DNA from: Bacteroidales bacterium | GTDB taxonomy: Bacteria > Bacteroidota > Bacteroidia > Bacteroidales > JAADJA01 | Assembly: GCA_029934735.1 (NCBI GenBank) | Contig: JAOZLR010000046.1 | Span: 1 to 12,458, forward strand | Reading direction: 5' to 3' | Length of the DNA: 12,458 nucleotides | Part shown: positions 1-6,813 of the stretch, one piece after another | How positions within the stretch are numbered: position 1 is the first letter of the stretch | How the letters are laid out: every line of letters begins with the position of its first letter | Position numbers and translations under genes: made by a program | Notes under the pieces: model-generated | The model's database searches: none | The model's input: only the letters and a program-made list of their open reading frames with translations | What the model was told of the DNA's origin: nothing

Positions 1-107
1 TAGCCAGCAAAAGGAGTTATCTCAAATTTACCCTGGGCTGATAATTCAAATGGAACAATCAACAGAAATGTAATAGCAGCAATTAAGAGTTTCTTATAAT
101 TTTTCAT
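1..107 (-). CDS. Secreted, probable outer-membrane beta-barrel protein (5' end only)
   Basis: Only the first 35 codons lie in the window; the gene runs off the left edge on the minus strand. The start ATG is the complement of 105-107 and opens a clear signal peptide: MKNYKK, a hydrophobic core (LLIAAITFLLIVPF) and a probable cleavage site after ELSA, before QG. The mature protein begins GKFEITPFAG, which resembles the first strand of small Bacteroidota beta-barrel proteins ('ITPFAGY' openings are common there). A TAnnTTTG box lies about 64 bases upstream, and a terminator isolates the gene from the operon upstream of it. The frame is open to the window edge. The secreted nature is seen directly; the barrel assignment is inference from ten mature residues. 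Confidence 0.7.
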   Translation of the reverse strand, partial: MKNYKKLLIAAITFLLIVPFELSAQGKFEITPFAG

Positions 108-170
108 ATTTATAAAGATTTATTTATTTTTTAAAAATGCTTTCTTATTGTTGTATTTTATTTAATCGGG

Positions 171-178
171 CAAAAATA
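171..178 (-). promoter_or_regulatory. Bacteroidota -7 promoter box (TATTTTTG) for the gene starting at 107
   Basis: Read on the minus strand, this is TATTTTTG, matching the Bacteroidota -7 consensus TAnnTTTG. It lies between the terminator at 216-239 and the start codon at 107, giving a leader of roughly 60 nt. I see no well-spaced TTG -33 element, so the call rests on the -7 match and its position. Confidence 0.45.
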
Positions 179-215
179 GTAAAATCCACTTCAATAGAAA
201 TATATCAACAACAAA

Positions 216-239
216 AAACGGGGATTTTAATCCCCGTTT
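216..239 (-). terminator. Rho-independent terminator for the 1615-316 minus-strand operon
   Basis: A near-perfect 10-bp stem (AAACGGGGAT paired with ATCCCCGTTT) closes a 4-nt loop. Read on the minus strand, the stem is followed by a T tract (complement of the A run at 213-218). It lies 77 bp past the stop codon of the beta-barrel gene at 316. On the plus strand the trailing sequence is only weakly T-rich and no gene reads into it, so I assign it to the minus strand. Confidence 0.8.
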
Positions 240-315
240 CTAATTTGTTTAATTTTAATTCCGAACTATCATTTAAAGAAAATATTTCAAATGCAGTCTC
301 CCTGGATGTTATGTT

Positions 316-915
316 TTAATTCCCCCAGGCAAAACCAATACTAAGGCCAAGCCAGGAGTAATCGGGAGCATTCTTGGTCTTTACTGCATAGTTATATCTC
401 AGACTAATATTGATCATAGTAGAATAGTTAATTGGAAGTAAAACGCCAACCTCAGGTGAAACACCAAAATGCCATTTGTTTTCCTCAAGTGCCCATACCC
501 CAATTTGGGTTTCCTTATTGACAGAATAGGTGCCAATACCGCCACCAAGATAAACTCGTGTTTTATGAGGATCGATACCAAAATAATAGTGAGCCTGAGC
601 TAACATAGGATATACATTGATATACCTGTATTGGTTGCCGAAAAGAGTTGTATAATCTTCATGAACGTATGTTCCATTTTCACGTGCTTCATAAAAGGTT
701 GCCCAGCTAACCAATGCACCAACTGAAACGTTATCACTGACAAATCCCCTGCCTTCAAAAGTTAATCCTCTGAAACTCGCCTTTTTAATATAATCTCCCA
801 TACTTCCTACACCCATCCCCATTGTGTAATCAAAGCTGTAAAGCGACGTGCCCTGTGAATAACTTGCCGAAGCAGAAAATATAAATACTATTATAATTAA
901 AATATACTTTTTCAT
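316..915 (-). CDS. Small outer-membrane beta-barrel protein
   Basis: A 199-residue protein with a classic signal peptide (MKKYILIIIVFIFSASASYS, cleavage before QG at about residue 21). The mature part has alternating polar and hydrophobic strands and glycine/aromatic-rich segments (GMGVGSMGDY; VYLGGGIGTY at about 117-126; WLGLSIGFAWGN at the end), as expected of an 8- to 10-strand barrel. The C-terminus ends on a strand-like GLSIGFAW segment that could serve as the barrel assembly signal. It is the second gene of a minus-strand pair, 28 bp behind the DUF4136 lipoprotein, and is followed by a hairpin terminator. No enzymatic motif is visible. It is probably a structural or porin-like envelope protein; the exact Pfam family cannot be named from sequence alone. 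Confidence 0.75.
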   Translation of the reverse strand: MKKYILIIIVFIFSASASYSQGTSLYSFDYTMGMGVGSMGDYIKKASFRGLTFEGRGFVSDNVSVGALVSWATFYEARENGTYVHEDYTTLFGNQYRYINVYPMLAQAHYYFGIDPHKTRVYLGGGIGTYSVNKETQIGVWALEENKWHFGVSPEVGVLLPINYSTMINISLRYNYAVKTKNAPDYSWLGLSIGFAWGN

Positions 916-943
916 AATTTTATTTTTTAAAATTAATTATTTC

Positions 944-1615
944 TTATTCACCTTTTAGATAAGCTGACTGCTTGAATGCCTGGTCTATACCTTCTGTAAT
1001 TCTACCTTTAGTATTACTTGTACCTGACCCCATAACACCATTTAAGACACCCATCCAGGCCAAATTAATAGTTGAATCGGCTTCGCTTACATATTCAGGG
1101 TCGAAAAGTCTCCATAGAACAGTCCCTGTCGTATATGTAGAAACATAAGTACCTCCTCCATACCAGGGATAACCCCAGCCGTAACCGGGATAACCATAAT
1201 AATCAGAGCTTTTATACCATCCCCATCCCCAATAGCCATACCATGGGTAACTATAAACATTATATACAGTAACTTCAGCAGCACTAACCACAATTGCAAC
1301 ATCGGGTAATTCTCCATTTAGAGTATCATTCAGATCAAATTGTTCCCAACCCAGTGCATCAAAGTTATTACTCAAATCAGAAATAATATCCTGATCATAT
1401 TTATAATTAGGCTCATCTCCATCATCAACAATATGTTCAATAGAGTCGGAAATGTAATAAGTGTTCACATCATTGAAGTTGTATTCCGGGTCATAATGAG
1501 TCAGAATAATATCAGTATCATTAGTATACTCTGCACCTCCGGGATAGCATGCTGTCATTGCAACGGCAAGGCCGGCAACGATGATTAGATTTAAAAATAA
1601 CTTTTTCATATTCAA
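944..1615 (-). CDS. DUF4136-family lipoprotein
   Basis: A 223-residue protein with a lipoprotein signal peptide: MNMKKLFLNLIIVAGLAVAM, then T-A-C with the lipidated Cys at 23. The mature start CYPGGAEY, the following 'DTDIILTHYDPEYNF..VNTYYI' pattern and the C-terminal KGRITEGIDQAFKQS fit the DUF4136 domain common in Bacteroidota envelope lipoproteins, whose function is unknown. A Tyr/Gly/Trp-rich stretch at about 121-154 interrupts the domain. A second ATG two codons in (complement of 1607-1609) gives MKKLF and is an equally good start. It is the first gene of the operon with 316-915, downstream of a TACTTTTG promoter box and a leader hairpin. A periplasm-facing, membrane-anchored location is inferred from the lipobox. 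Confidence 0.85.
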   Translation of the reverse strand: MNMKKLFLNLIIVAGLAVAMTACYPGGAEYTNDTDIILTHYDPEYNFNDVNTYYISDSIEHIVDDGDEPNYKYDQDIISDLSNNFDALGWEQFDLNDTLNGELPDVAIVVSAAEVTVYNVYSYPWYGYWGWGWYKSSDYYGYPGYGWGYPWYGGGTYVSTYTTGTVLWRLFDPEYVSEADSTINLAWMGVLNGVMGSGTSNTKGRITEGIDQAFKQSAYLKGE

Positions 1616-1645
1616 TTTATTTACAATTAATTTACTTTATTTCAT

Positions 1646-1691
1646 CTCATTGATAACACTCAAAACTTAAAAGTGTTCAATCAAAAATGAG
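1646..1691 (-). promoter_or_regulatory. Bulged inverted repeat in the leader of the DUF4136 operon
   Basis: On the minus strand, arms CTCAT-UUU-TGAT-UG-AACACT pair with the continuous AGTGTT-ATCA-ATGAG around an 11-nt loop. This gives 15 base pairs with a 3-nt and a 2-nt bulge on one side only. It begins just downstream of the -7 box (1694-1701), so the transcript would start at or near the foot of this stem and carry it at its 5' end, ending about 30 nt before the start codon. It could stabilise the mRNA, regulate translation or be a protein-binding operator. Confidence 0.4.
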
Positions 1692-1693
1692 TA

Positions 1694-1701
1694 CAAAAGT
1701 A
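1694..1701 (-). promoter_or_regulatory. Bacteroidota -7 promoter box (TACTTTTG) for the DUF4136 operon
   Basis: Minus-strand TACTTTTG matches TAnnTTTG exactly. It lies 79 bp upstream of the lipoprotein start at 1615, implying a leader of roughly 70-75 nt. No TTG at the usual 19-23 nt spacing was found. Confidence 0.5.
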
Positions 1702-1750
1702 AATGTTTTTTTGTATAGTTCCTGAAAAAATAATCAAATGGATATTATTA

Positions 1751-1758
1751 TATCTTTG
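1751..1758 (+). promoter_or_regulatory. Bacteroidota -7 promoter box (TATCTTTG) for the sulfotransferase
   Basis: TATCTTTG matches TAnnTTTG. It lies 25 bp before the ATG at 1784 and inside the longer frame that begins at 1703, which is the main reason for preferring the 1784 start. The surrounding ATTATATCTTTG is identical to that in front of the next gene (2956-2963). Confidence 0.55.
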
Positions 1759-1783
1759 TAACCTAATTTGTTTGAGAAAATAT

Positions 1784-2938
1784 ATGGGATTATCAAAAGT
1801 GAAAAATGGTGTTAGAGCAGGAGGGTTGCTGCTACCTCCTGCTGTTGGGTATTCGTTTAGTGTATTAGCGCACCTTTACAAAAACAATAATATTTCTTTC
1901 CGGTATTATCCCCGAATGGCTGCAATAGGACTAATAAATTTGATTAATAAGCCATTCCGTGCATATGAACGTCATTTTATAAATCCAGGGTTCAAAGATG
2001 TTGAACTTGAAAATGAACCGATCTTTATTTTGGGACATTGGCGAAGCGGGACGACTTTTCTGCACAATCTTTTATGTAGCAACCCTGATATGGGATATGT
2101 AACAACTTTTCAAAGCGTTTTTCCTGATACACTTTTTAATAAAGCCGGAAATTTTATTTTTGAAAACTTTATGAGGTTACTCATTCCGGCAACAAGAAAG
2201 GGTGACAATGTTAAATTGAGCCCTGATTATCCTCAGGAAGAAGAGTTTGCTCTTGGAAGTAATGTTCCAATCAGCTATTATTATTTCTGGATGTTTCCTC
2301 AGGAAGCCCAATCTTTTTACGACAGATATGTTCGCTTTAAGAAGGTTTCTGAAAAGGACTATTTAATGTGGAAGGAGGAGTATCTTTTACAGATTAAAAA
2401 GGCAATTGTTAATACAAAAGGAAAATATTTTCTTTCAAAAAATCCGCCACACACTGCACGGATCAAGGTTCTTTTAGAAATGTTCCCCAATGCAAAATTT
2501 ATCCATATTCACCGGAATCCTGTAATAGTTTTCTTATCGACACAACATTTTTTCAGAACAATGTTGCCCAACCTGCAACTTCAACATCTGTCATCAGAAA
2601 AGCTTGACGACTTGATTTTTTCTATATATAAGCAAATGATGCATTCTTATATGGATGAAAGAGCAATAATTCCTAAGGAAAATCTGGTTGAGATAGCATT
2701 TGAGGATCTGGAGGAAAATCCTCTATCAACAATTAAATCTATATTTGACACTCTTAATATTGCTGATTTTGAGAAATCTGAAGCCTCCATCCGGGATTAT
2801 ATTGACAGCAAAAAAGGATACAAAAAAAATGCACACAAAATAGAACAAAATACTCTTGACAAAATACTTAAAGAGTGGGATTTTGCAATGAAAGAGTGGG
2901 GTTATGGTGTGCCGGATAGTGTAAAAATTATTGAGTAG
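1784..2938 (+). CDS. PAPS-dependent sulfotransferase family protein
   Basis: Predicted to transfer sulfate from PAPS to an unknown hydroxyl- or amine-bearing acceptor. From the start MGLSKVKN it is 384 residues, typical for this class. The PAPS 5'-phosphosulfate loop is at about 80-97 (IFILGHWRSGTTFLHNLL). The 3'-phosphate-binding segment is at about 240-256 (IHIHRNPVIVF), preceded by KNPPHTARI at 219-227. The Arg-Ser-Gly-Thr-Thr loop and the family architecture fit the Sulfotransferase_3 group (PF13469). The frame is open upstream to an ATG at 1703, but that extension contains the promoter box and is Cys/Ile-rich and unlike the family, so I use 1784. There is no signal peptide, so it is cytosolic or peripheral. 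Its downstream neighbour is a FadL-like outer-membrane protein under a matching promoter. The acceptor cannot be predicted; a lipid or glycan is plausible. Confidence 0.85.
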   Translation: MGLSKVKNGVRAGGLLLPPAVGYSFSVLAHLYKNNNISFRYYPRMAAIGLINLINKPFRAYERHFINPGFKDVELENEPIFILGHWRSGTTFLHNLLCSNPDMGYVTTFQSVFPDTLFNKAGNFIFENFMRLLIPATRKGDNVKLSPDYPQEEEFALGSNVPISYYYFWMFPQEAQSFYDRYVRFKKVSEKDYLMWKEEYLLQIKKAIVNTKGKYFLSKNPPHTARIKVLLEMFPNAKFIHIHRNPVIVFLSTQHFFRTMLPNLQLQHLSSEKLDDLIFSIYKQMMHSYMDERAIIPKENLVEIAFEDLEENPLSTIKSIFDTLNIADFEKSEASIRDYIDSKKGYKKNAHKIEQNTLDKILKEWDFAMKEWGYGVPDSVKIIE

Positions 2939-2955
2939 CAGTTCATTATTAATTA

Positions 2956-2963
2956 TATCTTTG
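2956..2963 (+). promoter_or_regulatory. Bacteroidota -7 promoter box (TATCTTTG) for the FadL-like gene
   Basis: TATCTTTG, with a candidate TTG -33 element at 2931-2933 (22-bp spacer) inside the last codons of the sulfotransferase. The ATG at 2971 begins only 8 bp after the box, so transcription would start at or within a few bases of the start codon. Confidence 0.6.
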
Positions 2964-2970
2964 CAAGGGA

Positions 2971-4440
2971 ATGGCAACAGAAAATAAAATACGAATATTA
3001 TTTATTTCTGCCTTTCTGTCGTTATCTTTATTTTCTGCCGGTCAACCTGAAAATTACTGGTCGGTAAGTTTCAATACAAATGCTTCATTACTATCAGGTG
3101 CTGTAGTTGGAGGTAACTCCGGCATAACATCAATATATTATAACCCTGCGGGGATATCGGAGATTGAGGATAAGCAGTTTGCATTGAATGCGAACCTTTT
3201 TAGCCTTGAATATAGCAATTATACAAATGCTGTAGGTGATGGTGCAGATGTCTCCAATTTGGCTTTCAGGGTTCAGCCAAGGTTCATATCATATCTGTAT
3301 CGCCTCAAAAAGGACACTACTATCAGTCTTCAGTTTGCCATTCTGAACCGGAATATTAATAAGAGTGATATGTACGTGAGTGTTGACTATCCTACCAACC
3401 TGATTAATGAAGGTATTAATGAAAATTATTTTGGAAATTTTGATTTAAGTACGGATTATAGTGATTATTGGGGAGGTGCTGGTGCGTCAATGGAAATATC
3501 ACCAAAATTTACGATTGGAGCAAGTTTGTTTATTAGTGTTAAAAATCTGACTTATATCAAGAATATCGGAATAGCTGTGAATCCTTTGCTGGATCAACTG
3601 CCTGACACAGTACCCTATTATGAGTCATTATGGTCAGCTTATCAGAAACTAGTAATGTATGATGTAAGAATATTGGGCAAAATTGGCTTAAGATATAATG
3701 CCGGTAACTGGGGCTATGGATTAAACATAACTCTACCCTCTGCGCGTCTATTTGGAAATGGTGATGTAAAAAAGATCATAGCACAAAGTAATATTCCCGG
3801 AGATGACATTATTTCTGATGATTTTAACTACCATGAAGTTGGGAATTATATGCTTGCCCAGTTTAAAGACCCATTGTCTGTTTCATTCGGTATTCTTTAC
3901 ACTGCACCTTCAGGGCGGACTAAATATTATTTTACTACTGAGTTTTTTAATAGAATTAACACGTATAAAACCGTTGATGGAACTAAATGCGTCAGTCCGA
4001 AGGATGCATACCCGAAGCCAACAACCGACTTTTTATCATATTATTATTCAGCACATTCTGTTGTGAACATTGCATTGGGATATCAAATCAAGATGACTGA
4101 AAATACAGAAGGATTGTTTGGGTTTCGTACAAATTTTAGTCCAAGAGAGGAGATTTTTGAAGACCCGGGAATGCAGGGATTATTGGAACTCTCAACTGTT
4201 CCGGCAAACAATTATTATATTACTGCCGGCAACATATTCAAATATAAAAATACTACATTTCTTGTAGGACTACAACTTGCTTATGGTTATAATAATGACA
4301 ACACTCAGTTTGTTAATTTCTATGATGCTATTCCTTCTGATCCGGATACAGGTTTTTCAATACAGGGGAAGCGGCATAACAATATGAATTACACAATAAT
4401 AGACCTTAGCCTCTTTCTCGGGTTTTCTCTTGGTTTTTAA
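2971..4440 (+). CDS. FadL-like outer-membrane beta-barrel protein
   Basis: A 489-residue protein with a signal peptide (MATENKIRILFISAFLSLSLFSAG, cleavage before Q25). Just after it come GAVVGGNSGITSIYYNPAG (NPAG at 58-61), the N-terminal hatch-like signature of FadL/OmpP1-type barrels, which take up hydrophobic molecules. PorV-like type IX secretion proteins share this signature. The length fits a 14-strand FadL barrel. Later strands alternate regularly (e.g. NWGYGLNITLPSARLFGNGD at about 247-266), and the C-terminus ends on LSLFLGFSLGF with a terminal Phe, the usual barrel assembly signal. No in-frame Met follows until well inside the mature protein, so the start is secure even though it lies directly at the expected transcription start. 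It is 32 bp behind the sulfotransferase. The substrate is unknown; fatty acids or other hydrophobic compounds are inferred from the family. Confidence 0.65.
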   Translation: MATENKIRILFISAFLSLSLFSAGQPENYWSVSFNTNASLLSGAVVGGNSGITSIYYNPAGISEIEDKQFALNANLFSLEYSNYTNAVGDGADVSNLAFRVQPRFISYLYRLKKDTTISLQFAILNRNINKSDMYVSVDYPTNLINEGINENYFGNFDLSTDYSDYWGGAGASMEISPKFTIGASLFISVKNLTYIKNIGIAVNPLLDQLPDTVPYYESLWSAYQKLVMYDVRILGKIGLRYNAGNWGYGLNITLPSARLFGNGDVKKIIAQSNIPGDDIISDDFNYHEVGNYMLAQFKDPLSVSFGILYTAPSGRTKYYFTTEFFNRINTYKTVDGTKCVSPKDAYPKPTTDFLSYYYSAHSVVNIALGYQIKMTENTEGLFGFRTNFSPREEIFEDPGMQGLLELSTVPANNYYITAGNIFKYKNTTFLVGLQLAYGYNNDNTQFVNFYDAIPSDPDTGFSIQGKRHNNMNYTIIDLSLFLGFSLGF

Positions 4441-4533
4441 ACTTAGACTGAGTGAGAATGCTCCTATGAACGAAAACATTTAGATGAGCAAACAAATTAT
4501 TCTAAGCGGTTAGATAGAAATTCGTAATATTTT

Positions 4534-4567
4534 TTTTGCAATTCATTAAACACTTTTGCAATTCATT
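4534..4567. repeat. Two 14-bp direct repeats, 20-bp period, upstream of the DUF2214 gene
   Basis: TTTTGCAATTCATT occurs at 4534-4547 and again at 4554-4567, separated by AAACAC, so equivalent bases are 20 bp (about two helical turns) apart. The repeats sit 42-75 bp before the start at 4609, in a 168-bp gap that has no clear TAnnTTTG box and no convincing terminator. They could be a paired activator or repressor site or a chance AT-rich duplication. Confidence 0.5.
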
Positions 4568-4608
4568 TGTTCCTCTAACAATTTCAGTAATAACTCGAAT
4601 AATATTTA

Positions 4609-5055
4609 ATGGCTACATTAATCATATATCTACATTTTTTAAGCATAATGTTACTTATGGGTGCATTGATGTCCGAATATTTTTTGCTAAAGACAAAGCA
4701 ATCTGAACAGCAAATCAAAATGTTGTCTTATAGCGGTGTTATTCATTTAGTTTCACTTGGTTTGCTTTTAATAACGGGCATATTGCGATGGTTTGTATAT
4801 GGGAAAGGAGCCGTGTATTATTCGAAGAATCCTGTTTTTCATACTAAGTTGACTTTATACACTATCATACTTATTCTTGCAATTATTCAGTCAGTCAAGT
4901 TGTTCAAATGGAATAAGCAACGAAAAGAAAACAGGCTTCAGGAGCAAAACCCGGTAGCAGTTAAAAGGATGTTTGTCTTTCTAAGTCTGGAAATATTACT
5001 ACTAATAATAATCCCTCTTTTGGCTGTAATTGTTATGAGAGGGACAGGAGTTTAA
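4609..5055 (+). CDS. DUF2214 family four-helix inner-membrane protein
   Basis: A 148-residue integral membrane protein with four predicted helices at about 5-24, 43-64, 81-99 and 121-142, separated by short charged loops (KTKQSEQQ; WNKQRKENRLQEQN). The order YLHFLSIMLLMGALMSEYFLL, then GKGAVYYSKNPVFHTKLTLY at about 65-84, matches the DUF2214 family of uncharacterised bacterial membrane proteins, including the NPxFHxKL segment between helices 2 and 3. His9, His46 and His78 lie in or near helices and could bind metal or haem, but that is speculation. The family length is similar, so the gene looks complete. The start ATGGCTACA has no Shine-Dalgarno site. It lies 61 bp before the binding-protein gene and may be transcribed with it. 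Function unknown. Confidence 0.7.
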   Translation: MATLIIYLHFLSIMLLMGALMSEYFLLKTKQSEQQIKMLSYSGVIHLVSLGLLLITGILRWFVYGKGAVYYSKNPVFHTKLTLYTIILILAIIQSVKLFKWNKQRKENRLQEQNPVAVKRMFVFLSLEILLLIIIPLLAVIVMRGTGV

Positions 5056-5116
5056 AAATAATTGTAAACTTAAAACAATTCAAATAAATAATAATTATTT
5101 ACAAAAATCAAAAACA

Positions 5117-5920
5117 ATGATTAAAACAATTTTAAAAAGTACGTTTATCGCTGTGATAGCTGTTGCTTTCACAATGAACGTAATGGGTCAAAAGCAAATT
5201 GCGAGTATTAAAAAGAGTGGAGAATTAAAAGTAGGAATGACCGGAACACAACCACCATTTTCGATGAAAGCAAAAGATGGTTCGATTATCGGTTATGATG
5301 CTGATATGGCGCAATTGCTTGCTGGTTCTATGGGTGTGGAACTTAAAATAGTTCAAATCCCATTTTCTGAGTTGCTGAATTCACTTGAGAGAGGTGATAT
5401 TGATGTAATTATGTCAGGAATGACTATTACACTGGAAAGGAATATGCGTGCGGCTTTTGTTGGCCCTTATGTTATTTCCGGAAAGTCAATCCTTACAAAA
5501 TCGCCTGATTATTCAAAAACTGACGAATCAAGCGACCTGAACGAGAACACAATGAAGCTTGTGACTCTAAAAGGGTCAACGAGTGAGGATTATGTTAAAG
5601 AAGAAATGCCAAACTCGCAATTAATTCTGGTCGAGAATTATGACGACGGTGTGAAAATGCTGGTTGACGGAACAGCTGATATTATGGTTGCCGATTTTCC
5701 AATCTGTGCTTATGAGGTTCTTGTTCATCCTGAAAAAGGACTAATCACACTTGCGCAGCCATTGACCATTGAGCCTATTGGTGTTGCTGTATCTCCAAAC
5801 GATCCTTTGCTTCTTAATCTTGTTGAGAATTATATGACCGCCCTTTCGGTTATTGGAATTTTGGACGGATTGGAGGAGAAATGGTTTAACTCTGCTGACT
5901 GGCTTTCCGATGTGGAATAA
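5117..5920 (+). CDS. Family-3 periplasmic solute-binding protein (amino-acid type), orphan
   Basis: A 267-residue protein with a signal peptide (MIKTILKSTFIAVIAVAFTMNVMG, cleavage before Q25) and a full SBP_bac_3 domain (PF00497) from about 34 to 258. Visible signatures are GELKVGMTGTQPPFSM at 35-50, GYDADMAQLLA at 59-69, SGMTITLERNMRAAFVGPY at 100-118 and the second-lobe GTADIMVADFP at 185-195. By alignment with lysine/arginine/ornithine-binding proteins, Arg108 would hold the ligand carboxylate and Asp193 its amino group, pointing to a polar amino acid. No permease or ATPase gene is adjacent in the window, so the protein may serve a transporter elsewhere or act as a sensor or chemoreceptor partner. 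The gene ends 43 bp before a strong bidirectional terminator. Confidence 0.85.
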   Translation: MIKTILKSTFIAVIAVAFTMNVMGQKQIASIKKSGELKVGMTGTQPPFSMKAKDGSIIGYDADMAQLLAGSMGVELKIVQIPFSELLNSLERGDIDVIMSGMTITLERNMRAAFVGPYVISGKSILTKSPDYSKTDESSDLNENTMKLVTLKGSTSEDYVKEEMPNSQLILVENYDDGVKMLVDGTADIMVADFPICAYEVLVHPEKGLITLAQPLTIEPIGVAVSPNDPLLLNLVENYMTALSVIGILDGLEEKWFNSADWLSDVE

Positions 5921-5963
5921 AAGATACAGGGTTCATTTGCCATAGCTCGCATTTTGAATAACG

Positions 5964-6004
5964 AAAACTCCCAACTTTTTCTTGATAAAAGGTTGGGAGT
6001 TTTT
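5964..6004. terminator. Strong bidirectional Rho-independent terminator
   Basis: A 17-bp stem (AAA-ACTCCCAAC-TTTTT against its complement, one G-T pair) closes a 6-nt loop (CTTGAT). The flanking A and T runs provide a T tract on both strands. It lies between the convergent genes ending at 5920 (plus) and 6018 (minus) and should stop transcription from both sides. Confidence 0.9.
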
Positions 6005-6017
6005 ATTTGTGCCAAGA

Positions 6018-6701
6018 TTATTCTACAATAATTAGTTCGGTATTTTTAAACAAATTGAAGTTAAGTGAAATATACCATACGTTTGCTTCTAATCCCTTAT
6101 ACGGATTATAATTAACCTGATCTATTGTTTCCATATAATCCTGGTTATGGAAATTGCTTAGGTAGTATTTAAATTTAAGATTCATACCATATGGGAATTG
6201 AATACCTACGGCAAAGCCGTGCTGAAAAGCATTAGCTCTACTACCAAACCAGGTTACAAATTTATCCGTTTTCTGCTCATTCTGGAAAGTCTTTTCCTTA
6301 TAATTAAAAGCATACTCAAAATCATAGCCTGCATATAAAAAAAGCTTGTCCATATTCCCAATTTTTAATCCTATAGGAATACCAATATTGTAAGTCCTGA
6401 ATTTTTTCTTTACCACATCACCTGTTTGCTGGTCAATATATCGGTCAAATATAAAACCTACATTTCGAAGAAATACTCCGGTATAAATTCCAAAATTTTT
6501 ACTCATATCTACATTATACATTCCCTGAAAGTTTAAGAATGGAGTAAATCTCATTATATCTCCGCCCGTCTCTCCATTGTCATTAATGTTTGCAAATGAA
6601 AATATCGTTTCACTTCCACTGGTCCAGTACTTTTCTGTTTGTGCTTCAACGGAACCATAAAAAAGCAGTGCAATTACACCAATAAAGATAATTTTCCTCA
6701 T
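6018..6701 (-). CDS. Outer-membrane beta-barrel protein (PorT-like / OMP_b-brl type)
   Basis: A 227-residue secreted protein with signal peptide MRKIIFIGVIALLFYGSVEA, cleaved before Q21. The mature protein has repeated amphipathic strands: FTPFLNFQGMYNVDM, FGIYTGVFLRNVGFIFD, TYNIGIPIGLKIGN and LFLYAGYDFEYAFNY. This 'GIYTGVFLRNVG ... Y.IPIGLK' layout is typical of the outer-membrane beta-barrel domain family (PF13568 type) widespread in Bacteroidota. The C-terminus (VWYISLNFNLFKNTELIIVE) extends a few residues beyond the last strand, so the usual terminal aromatic is missing. The gene is monocistronic, convergent with the binding-protein gene, and divergent from the TonB-dependent receptor across a 124-bp spacer. 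A possible weak promoter box (TACTTTTT, complement of 6781-6788) precedes it. Function unknown beyond an envelope role. Confidence 0.75.
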   Translation of the reverse strand: MRKIIFIGVIALLFYGSVEAQTEKYWTSGSETIFSFANINDNGETGGDIMRFTPFLNFQGMYNVDMSKNFGIYTGVFLRNVGFIFDRYIDQQTGDVVKKKFRTYNIGIPIGLKIGNMDKLFLYAGYDFEYAFNYKEKTFQNEQKTDKFVTWFGSRANAFQHGFAVGIQFPYGMNLKFKYYLSNFHNQDYMETIDQVNYNPYKGLEANVWYISLNFNLFKNTELIIVE

Positions 6702-6712
6702 AAATAATTAAT

Positions 6713-6756
6713 TTTAAATGATTTATAAAATACTTTATAAAATACTTTAAATGATT
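6713..6756. repeat. Nested short AT-rich repeats upstream of the 6701 beta-barrel gene
   Basis: Two tandem 12-bp copies of TTTATAAAATAC (6722-6733 and 6734-6745) overlap, on one side, a pair of 11-bp copies of TTTAAATGATT (6713-6723 and 6746-6756). The block lies 12 bp upstream of the minus-strand start at 6701, in its leader. The sequence is of low complexity, so it may be slippage rather than a site. Confidence 0.5.
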
Positions 6757-6813
6757 ACTAATGAATAATCCGGCAATCCTAAAAAGTAAATGTTTAATCT
6801 GACAAATTTAATA

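Noticed and set aside
137..319. 60-codon plus-strand open frame
   Set aside because: It runs through the terminator hairpin and the minus-strand promoter box, has no family resemblance and overlaps the end of the minus-strand beta-barrel gene.
1087..1588. Open frames inside the DUF4136 gene on both strands
   Set aside because: They are shadows of a well-supported lipoprotein gene; neither has a recognisable domain or promoter.
1703..1783. Upstream extension of the sulfotransferase from the ATG at 1703
   Set aside because: The 27 extra codons contain the TATCTTTG promoter box, are unlike the family and lie before the expected transcription start; MGLSKVKN at 1784 gives a normal-length protein.
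4501..4514. Hairpin TCTAA-GCGG-TTAGA as a terminator after the FadL-like gene
   Set aside because: Only five base pairs, and the T run follows 16 bases later, too weak and too far for intrinsic termination.
5060..5100. AT-only inverted repeats (AATTGT…ACAATT and AAATAATAATTATTT) as terminator or operator between the DUF2214 and binding-protein genes
   Set aside because: The stems are short, GC-free and easily expected by chance in such AT-rich DNA.
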